A program made the translations under genes and the position numbers. A model generated the notes under the pieces. That model saw only the letters and a list, made by a program, of their open reading frames with translations. It had not been told where the DNA came from and did no database searches. Source: Terriglobia bacterium (GTDB lineage: Bacteria > Acidobacteriota > Terriglobia > Terriglobales > Acidobacteriaceae). Taken from it: a stretch of 45,269 nt of DNA. The DNA lies in NCBI GenBank assembly GCA_020073565.1, contig JAIQEY010000045.1:1-45269 (forward strand), given 5' to 3'. Numbering within the stretch: the stretch's first letter is position 1; each line of letters opens with the position of its first letter. Positions 40,836 to 45,269 of this stretch are shown here, in pieces.

Positions 40836-41210
40836 TTACCGAACCCTCGGCTCCCGTTTTACCGAGGTGCGAGCAGCTGGCTTGTGGTTGCGGGCTGCTC
40901 TCAAAAAGTGAGTCATGGAATTCGACATGTGGGTCAGCACAGCCACCCATTCGCGCAGGTGCTCTTTTCCTTCGGCCGTCAATTTGTAAACTCGCCTGGC
41001 CGGACCTGTGCTCCCCGTGTGCCAGCGCGAGGTTACATGGCCATTCTGCTCGAGTGTCCGCAGAGTACGATAGAGAGCGGCCGCCTCAACCTCTGCATCG
41101 GTCAAAGCGTATTGAGAGAGTTCGCTAGCCAACTCGTATCCGTGCGCCTCGCCGTTCCGACTCAAGAGAAGGAGGATTGACGGCTCTACAAATCGATACA
41201 AGTGTCCCAT
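40836..41210 (-). CDS. PadR-family transcriptional regulator
   Basis: A 124-residue winged-helix regulator. The fold is clear: FVEPSILLLLSRNGEAHGYE (helix 1-2), LYRTLRTLEQNGHVTSRW (recognition helix and wing), GPARRVYKLTAEGKEHLREW (second wing strand and last helix). PadR proteins are usually repressors of nearby transporter or phenolic-acid genes and respond to small lipophilic ligands. It is on the same strand as, and upstream of, the RND efflux operon, with 556 bases between, so it is a candidate regulator of the pump (inference). Confidence 0.88.
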   Translation of the reverse strand: MGHLYRFVEPSILLLLSRNGEAHGYELASELSQYALTDAEVEAAALYRTLRTLEQNGHVTSRWHTGSTGPARRVYKLTAEGKEHLREWVAVLTHMSNSMTHFLRAARNHKPAARTSVKREPRVR

Positions 41211-41447
41211 TTTCCTCGGCCGTCATAGATCCTCGGGTCGTCGACCCCAGGCGATGCCGGGCGTCGCCGCGCTCACGCCCGCGCGGTATGCGCAGGGGTT
41301 AAGTGCTGACTTTCGGACGACTCCCGGCCTAATTTTCTTCTACTACTTTCGGGCCTGCACTGCAGTGATAGTTGCGCGAGCGGGGTACCTCGTGGATCCA
41401 TCCGTTCATGTTCGGCCTCCGATCGAAGCTACTGATTCCACCCGTGC

Positions 41448-42485
41448 CTAGCCACCTTCGAAGGCTCGCGCGATCTCGTCGCGAACCGGGGGAGTGAGCG
41501 GCTCTACGGACTTATTCGTCACGATCGTGATGCCTTCGCTCAACGGACGCACCTCACCAATCACCACAACCGGAACGCCTGTGGCCTCAATGGCCGTCAG
41601 GACCGAGTCCGCTCTGTCTGGCGCAACGGCGATCAGCAACGCGCCCGACGCAATCAGTTTCAGCGGATCGAGCGCGAGCGCACTGCAAATCGTGTCGGTT
41701 TCGGGAAACACGGGAATGTGCTCGCGAATGACCCGAAGCCCGAGACCGGCGGGCGCCACCAGCTCGCAGAGCCCCATCGCGAGCCCGCCTTCCGTCGGAT
41801 CGTGCATCGCGTGCACGACCTCGCCGACATTGGCAGCCGCGAGAGCCGCACTCACGACACTGATGCCGGGCTCAATCAGGAAACGAGCGGCCCGCGCCAG
41901 AAGATCGGCATCAACCCGTCCCCGCAGCCGTTCGGACTTCTCTCGTGCGAGGATCGCGGTGCCCTCGATGGCCACACCGCGTGTCAATAGGATCAGATCG
42001 CCGATGGCGATGCGAGTCTTCCGCACAAGCCGAGTCGGGGCGACCTCGCCGAGCATCTGACCGACCAGAATCGGGCGGTCGAGGCCTTGGGTGATTTCCG
42101 TGTGCCCGCCGCCGACCGTGACGCCCAGTTCCTCGCACGTGGTCCGCACATCGGCCATGATCGTCTCGGCCAGTTCGGGCGTCGTGCGGCTCTCCGCAAG
42201 GAGCATGACGACGAAGAACCACAACGGGCGCGCGCCCAGGACAGCAATGTCGTTCGCGTTGACGTGAACAGCGTAACGCCCGATGTGATCAGTGGCAAAG
42301 GTGATGGGATCTGTCGTGACGACGAGATAGCGATCGCCTGCGTCGATGACGGCCGCGTCCTCGCCAATTTGAGGTCCAACGAGCAGGCGCGGATCATGCT
42401 TTGGCAGATGCCTCAGCAACGATCGCAAATGCTCAAGCGGAAGTTTGCCGACTGGCAGAACCTTCTTCGGTTGGCCGCGACTCAT
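41448..42485 (-). CDS. AIR synthase/HypE-ThiL-like ATP-dependent protein
   Basis: A 345-residue PurM-superfamily protein. The N-terminal half has the ATP-binding loop GPQIGEDAAVIDAGDRYLVV, TTDPITFATDHIGRYAVHVN and NDIAVLGARPLWF, then GVTVGGGHTEITQGLDRPI. The C-terminal half has AMHDPTEGGLAMGL, in which family members have a DPTRGGL-like block. These are ATP-using aminoimidazole ribotide synthase, thiamine-phosphate kinase and HypE-type enzymes. It lacks HypE's conserved C-terminal cysteine (it ends in ARAFEGG), so classical hydrogenase maturation is unlikely. Function open. ATG 42483-42485; GGGAGG lies 15 bases upstream, rather far. Confidence 0.85.
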   Translation of the reverse strand: MSRGQPKKVLPVGKLPLEHLRSLLRHLPKHDPRLLVGPQIGEDAAVIDAGDRYLVVTTDPITFATDHIGRYAVHVNANDIAVLGARPLWFFVVMLLAESRTTPELAETIMADVRTTCEELGVTVGGGHTEITQGLDRPILVGQMLGEVAPTRLVRKTRIAIGDLILLTRGVAIEGTAILAREKSERLRGRVDADLLARAARFLIEPGISVVSAALAAANVGEVVHAMHDPTEGGLAMGLCELVAPAGLGLRVIREHIPVFPETDTICSALALDPLKLIASGALLIAVAPDRADSVLTAIEATGVPVVVIGEVRPLSEGITIVTNKSVEPLTPPVRDEIARAFEGG

Positions 42486-42804
42486 GCGCTCACTTCGTAT
42501 CCTCCCTGCAAGGGACGAGTAGAAAGTCTACTTTTCTTGGTCAGGGCGCACAATACGCTTCCATCGAACGCATGTGCGGCGAGAACTCAATGAGAAGAAA
42601 AAGTTCTCTGGCTACCTCAGCCCAGCAAAACGGAGAATTTGCTGATTGACTTTTGCTGCTGCACTGCTAGCTTCCCATCACAAGACACGATAAGAGATCG
42701 GGCCTATTAAGCTGGTATCTTGCTAAGCAAACGGCTGGCGCGGCCCTTCCAAGTTCATCAGCGATCCTTGCACTCTGGGGATTGCGAAGACTGGGCGCGC
42801 GGCC
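42486..42804. other. Intergenic region upstream of the AIR synthase-like gene
   Basis: A 319-base stretch between the adenosine-specific kinase stop and the AIR synthase-like start, both on the minus strand. I see no gene in it. It is more AT-rich than its surroundings (42600-42730) and probably carries the promoter of the AIR synthase-like gene. Just upstream of that gene, a GTG-AGC-GCA-TGA mini-frame with a well-placed GGGAGG overlaps the gene's ATG as ATGA; this may be chance. Confidence 0.35.
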
Positions 42805-43290
42805 TCACCGTTTGTAACCGATCGTCCGCAACAGGTCGTGCCGCCAGGCGGCGTCGGTGGGTCCCTCCACTCCTTTGGGGGAACTGCCGTCAATGACCCC
42901 CAGTACCCCTTGACCCTGCTCACTCCGGGCCACAACGATCTCGACCGGGTTGGCGGTTGCACAAAAGATCGTACAAACCTCCGGCACGTTCCGGATTGCG
43001 CTCAGGACATTGATGGGATAGGCGTTCTGGAGCACGAGTACAAACGTGTGGCCCGAACCGAGGGCCTGCGCATTGCGGATGGCACTCTCTCGCAGCGCCT
43101 GGTCATTTCCCTCCGACCGCGTCAGGCAAGCCCCGGAGCTTTCATTGAATGCCAGACCGAACTTGGCCTGAGGCACGGTCGTCGCGACCGCTTCGTAAAG
43201 GTCTTCCACCGTTTTGATGAAGTGCGACTGGCCGACGATGATGTTGGCATCGGTCGGGAACTCCATGCGAATGGCCTTCATTTCGAGCAT
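42805..43290 (-). CDS. Adenosine-specific kinase family protein (PF04008, PAE2307-like)
   Basis: A 161-residue protein matching the family in length and along most of it: MEFPTDANIIVGQSHFIKTV, FGLAFNESSGACLTRSEGND, GSGHTFVLVLQNAYPINVL, VPEVCTIFCATANPVEIVVA and GQGVLGVIDGSSPKGVE, ending LLRTIGYKR. The archaeal member was described as binding AMP/adenosine; family function in bacteria is poorly defined. The ATG at 43288-43290 has GGAGGA six bases upstream, and an open frame to 43392 adds unconserved residues. Same strand as the AIR synthase-like gene and divergent from the MarR-Hdr unit. Confidence 0.9.
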   Translation of the reverse strand: MLEMKAIRMEFPTDANIIVGQSHFIKTVEDLYEAVATTVPQAKFGLAFNESSGACLTRSEGNDQALRESAIRNAQALGSGHTFVLVLQNAYPINVLSAIRNVPEVCTIFCATANPVEIVVARSEQGQGVLGVIDGSSPKGVEGPTDAAWRHDLLRTIGYKR

Positions 43291-43556
43291 AGCTCTCCTC
43301 CGCTCCTCGCTCGACAGAGCACGTGGTATGTGATCTGCCTCCGGGGCCGAACCGAACCGGAGTACGTCTCGATCCGGATCCTCGATCTGCATGCTACTAC
43401 CGAGATTGACCGACTGCTACGTTGCCTTCCTGTCCCACTGGTGGAGTTGGTGGACGGATGGATCGAACCCTGGGTCACTTATGTGCTCAGGCAAGCGTAA
43501 GGTCTTGGCTACAGCCAATTGGCCGACTAGGGGGCGTGGCCAGACGAAAGATGCTA

Positions 43557-43601
43557 TTTAGTAAACATGCTTGACAGTTAATATACTTTACATATACTAA
43601 A
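43557..43601. promoter_or_regulatory. Operator-like inverted and direct repeats overlapping the promoter
   Basis: TTTAGTA (43557-43563) and its exact complement TACTAAA (43595-43601) flank the -35/-10 region; the TATACT direct repeat lies between. MarR regulators often bind such AT-rich palindromic sites over their own promoter, so the adjacent MarR gene is the natural candidate. The wide spacing of the arms (31 bases) means the exact site is uncertain. Confidence 0.45.
43571..43598 (+). promoter_or_regulatory. Near-consensus sigma-70 promoter for the MarR-Hdr unit
   Basis: TTGACA at 43571-43576, then 16 bases, then TATACT at 43593-43598. This predicts a start of transcription near 43605, about 65 bases before the MarR ATG. 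A second TATACT at 43582-43587 lies 11 bases upstream of the first, giving a direct repeat spaced by about one helical turn. Confidence 0.65.
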
Positions 43602-43670
43602 GACGAGCACAGCTGTCGACGGCAGCGTCAGTAAGCTGCATGCCACCTTGTCGGAGAGCACCACCACCTC

Positions 43671-44255
43671 ATGACCGACAAACCTATCGCCGCCAAGGAT
43701 TTTCTGGGCAGTGCACAGGTGTTTGCAACCGCGGTGCGCAACGTAATGGAAGAGAAGTTGTTGCACGAGGTTGCCGGCAGGCAGGCCAGCCTTCCGCAAT
43801 TGAAGCTGTTGACTTTAGTAGCTCGCACGGACACGCATACGATCGGAGATGTGGCCGCCTTCCTGGGCGTCAGCAAGGCCGCTGCCGGCCAGACCGTCGA
43901 GAAACTGGTGCGCCGGAGATGGTTGCGGCGTACGGTCGATAAAACAGATCGCAGGGCCGCCCGGCTCTCGCTGACGGAATCGGGCCAGCGATTGCTGGCA
44001 GAGTACGAATCCGCCCGGAACCAGAAGCTGGCAAAAGTATTCCGTGGTTTCTCGGATAAGGAACTGCGCCACATGGCAGATCTCCTGGACCGAGTTTCGA
44101 CGGAGATCGTCAATCACACGGCCAAGCCGGAAGAGATCTGCCTTCAGTGCGGCATCTACTTTCGTGAAAGATGCTTGCTCCGGAACGTGATGGGCCGGAC
44201 TTGTTTTTACCAGAAGCATCGCGACTTGAGAGAGAGGAGGGACTCTCACCCGTGA
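43671..44255 (+). CDS. MarR-family regulator with a C-terminal four-cysteine motif
   Basis: A 194-residue protein. Residues 10-148 are a standard MarR winged helix: LPQLKLLTLVARTDTHTIGD, VAAFLGVSKAAAGQTVEKLV (recognition helix) and wing residues VDKTDRRAARLSLTESGQRL. Beyond the usual MarR end it has a tail with C157-x2-C160-x7-C168-x9-C178 (ICLQCGIYF, RCLLRNVMGRTCFYQ), fit to hold an Fe-S cluster or zinc. The motif CLQCG is also present in the HdrC encoded next. I infer a redox- or metal-responsive regulator of the downstream heterodisulfide-reductase genes, autoregulated through the promoter at 43571-43598. ATG 43671; ribosome-binding sequence CGGAGAG about 12 bases upstream. Confidence 0.85.
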   Translation: MTDKPIAAKDFLGSAQVFATAVRNVMEEKLLHEVAGRQASLPQLKLLTLVARTDTHTIGDVAAFLGVSKAAAGQTVEKLVRRRWLRRTVDKTDRRAARLSLTESGQRLLAEYESARNQKLAKVFRGFSDKELRHMADLLDRVSTEIVNHTAKPEEICLQCGIYFRERCLLRNVMGRTCFYQKHRDLRERRDSHP

Positions 44256-44371
44256 GGCAGAGTTGACCCTCTCGATTGCACCAGCTTTCGCCGGACGAGC
44301 AGCCCGAGTAGCTGCCGGCCGACAGAAAACAACCGACCAGGGTGGTGCGCAGCAGTTGACGAGGTCGGTCT

Positions 44372-44962
44372 ATGGAGCTGAAGCGGACGATCAAGTTCGA
44401 GGCCGATCGCGATCCAGAGTTTGCGCGTTGGATCAGCCATACGGTCGGCGGTGAGAGAATCCGTCATTGCCTGCAATGCGGCTTGTGCAGCGCCAGCTGC
44501 CCACTCTCGCTGTACATGGATTACACCCCACGTCGCTTGATGCATCTTTCGCGTGAGGGGTTCAAAGAGGAAGTCCTCAGTAGTTCTTCGATCTGGCTGT
44601 GCACCGCTTGCTACGCGTGCATGGTCGAGTGCCCAAAGAAAATCAATATCACCCACCTGATGTATGCCCTGAAACAACGGGCAATCGAGGAGAGATTTTA
44701 TCCGAAGCGCTTCCCCATTCCGGTCATGGCGCAGCAGTTTTCGCGCATGGTCCGTGATTCGGGACGGATCACGGAGAGCTGGCTGATTCTGCGAGTCTTC
44801 CTGCGCACCGCGATCTGGCGGCTGCTCGGCATGAGCGGCCTGGGTTGGAAGTTATTTATCGCGGGACGGATGACCGTCAAGAAAGAGAAGGTCGAGCGCC
44901 GTGCCGAGATCCGAACGCTGCTGGATTCGGTGGCGGCCACCAGGAAGGAGTTGGCGCTATGA
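44372..44962 (+). CDS. hdrC: Heterodisulfide reductase subunit C-like, two [4Fe-4S] clusters
   Basis: A 196-residue iron-sulfur protein. Two ferredoxin-type motifs are intact: C33-x2-C36-x2-C39-x3-C43-P (CLQCGLCSASCP) and C77-x2-C80-x2-C83-x3-C87-P (CTACYACMVECP), enough for two [4Fe-4S] clusters. The length and the block LMYALKQRAIEERFYPKRFP after the second motif fit HdrC, which passes electrons from HdrA to HdrB. It has no membrane span of its own, so it is not an HdrE/DsrM-type protein. The start ATG 44372 has GAGG about seven bases upstream; its stop overlaps the HdrB start as ATGA. The lead gene is the MarR regulator 116 bases before. Confidence 0.88.
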   Translation: MELKRTIKFEADRDPEFARWISHTVGGERIRHCLQCGLCSASCPLSLYMDYTPRRLMHLSREGFKEEVLSSSSIWLCTACYACMVECPKKINITHLMYALKQRAIEERFYPKRFPIPVMAQQFSRMVRDSGRITESWLILRVFLRTAIWRLLGMSGLGWKLFIAGRMTVKKEKVERRAEIRTLLDSVAATRKELAL

Positions 44963-45269
44963 AATACGCCTACTATCCCGGTTGCTCGCTGCGGGGAACG
45001 GGACGGGCGTACGAGGAATCCTTGCTGGCGGTATTCCGCGCGCTGCAAATCGAAGTCGAGGAACTCGAAGACTGGAACTGCTGTGGCGCGACGACCTATA
45101 TGTCGGTCGATGAACTGACCTCGTATGCGCTGGCAGCGCGGAACCTGGCCTTGGCCGAACGCGCACAAATGGACATCATCGCTCCGTGCGCCGCCTGTTA
45201 CCTGGTTCTCAACAAGACCCAGCGTTATATCCGCGACTATCCCGATATCAAACTGGTGGTCACGCGAGC
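44959..45269 (+). CDS. hdrB: Heterodisulfide reductase subunit B-like (partial, runs off the window)
   Basis: The first 103 residues of a CCG-domain protein, cut by the window end. MKYAYYPGCSLRGTGRAYEE is the standard HdrB start, with C9. The first CCG motif is complete so far: C41-C42-G (WNCCGATTYMS), then C77-x2-C80 (APCAACYLVLNKT). In known HdrB each full CCG motif helps bind a noncubane [4Fe-4S] cluster that reduces a disulfide (CoM-S-S-CoB in methanogens). In bacteria the disulfide partner is often unknown. Coupled to hdrC by a 4-bp overlap. HdrA would be expected downstream. Confidence 0.9.
   Translation, partial: MKYAYYPGCSLRGTGRAYEESLLAVFRALQIEVEELEDWNCCGATTYMSVDELTSYALAARNLALAERAQMDIIAPCAACYLVLNKTQRYIRDYPDIKLVVTR

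Larger units (their letters stand above)
43291..43670. promoter_or_regulatory. Divergent regulatory region between adenosine-specific kinase and MarR gene
   Basis: A 380-base region without a gene. The stretch 43555-43605 is strikingly AT-rich and holds the promoter and operator-like repeats described in the next two entries. An open plus-strand frame (42838-43500) is the shadow of the kinase gene and is left out. Confidence 0.6.

Noticed and set aside
41235..41247. GGGTCG-T-CGACCC inverted repeat upstream of the PadR gene
   Set aside because: Could be a PadR operator, but the sequence is GC-rich and unlike known PadR sites (ATGT-8N-ACAT); not enough to list.
1..45269. tRNA, rRNA, CRISPR array or prophage
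   Set aside because: No cloverleaf-like sequence, regularly spaced repeats, cas genes or phage structural genes were seen in the window.

Overview
The window looks like a chromosomal segment of an Acidobacteriota bacterium, probably the Terriglobia/Koribacter-Sulfotelmatobacter side. I infer this from the moderately high GC, from an HTH-transmembrane-TPR protein of a type abundant in that phylum, from a high density of two-component genes, and from an intergenic mosaic of small hairpins (GGGCT-AA-AGCCC, CACGGCT-GA-AGCCGTG) that I associate with acidobacterial genomes. No rRNA, tRNA or CRISPR was seen. The assignment rests on recognition, not on a search.

Layout. 1-250: right end of an IS3-type element. 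318-1544: a small secreted protein, an N-terminally truncated HTH antitoxin remnant, and a patch of hairpin repeats. 1545-4332 (minus): PAP2 phosphatase and a GT28-like glycosyltransferase, translationally coupled, then a terminator and a periplasmic FKBP isomerase with a 12-bp tandem repeat. 4469-6223 (plus): HTH-TM-TPR protein. 6371-12755 (plus): an MFS transporter followed by three genes that together carry the parts of the large 2-hydroxyacyl-CoA dehydratase/activase-like proteins (HGD-D, two BcrAD/BadFG ATPase domains, DUF2229).

12977-25287 is a signalling block. A plus-strand hybrid histidine kinase converges on eight minus-strand genes: REC-kinase, receiver, REC-kinase, receiver, PilZ, then (after a gap) PAS kinase, receiver, and a receiver domain fused directly to a complete alpha-glucan phosphorylase. 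Several of these genes overlap by 4 bp. The REC-phosphorylase fusion, coupled to a kinase and a second receiver, is the most striking item: it suggests direct phospho-relay control of glycogen breakdown.

25804-32607 is a stress/detoxification region. It has a secreted dienelactone-hydrolase-like protein, a convergent alcohol dehydrogenase tail remnant, and a minus-strand operon of two paralogous aldo/keto reductases flanking a lipocalin-like protein, then cupin, DUF385 nitroreductase-like protein and AraC regulator. An M20 peptidase follows. 32797-33381 is a P-loop ATPase. 33504-39745 (minus) is a tripartite RND efflux operon (small exported protein, adaptor, RND pump, TolC-like channel), with a PadR regulator further upstream.

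41448-45269: a PurM/HypE-like protein, an adenosine-specific kinase, and then, divergently, a MarR regulator with an extra four-cysteine tail, HdrC and the start of HdrB. A near-consensus sigma-70 promoter with repeated operator-like half-sites lies in front of the MarR gene. This end of the window opens into a heterodisulfide-reductase-type redox operon that continues past the edge.
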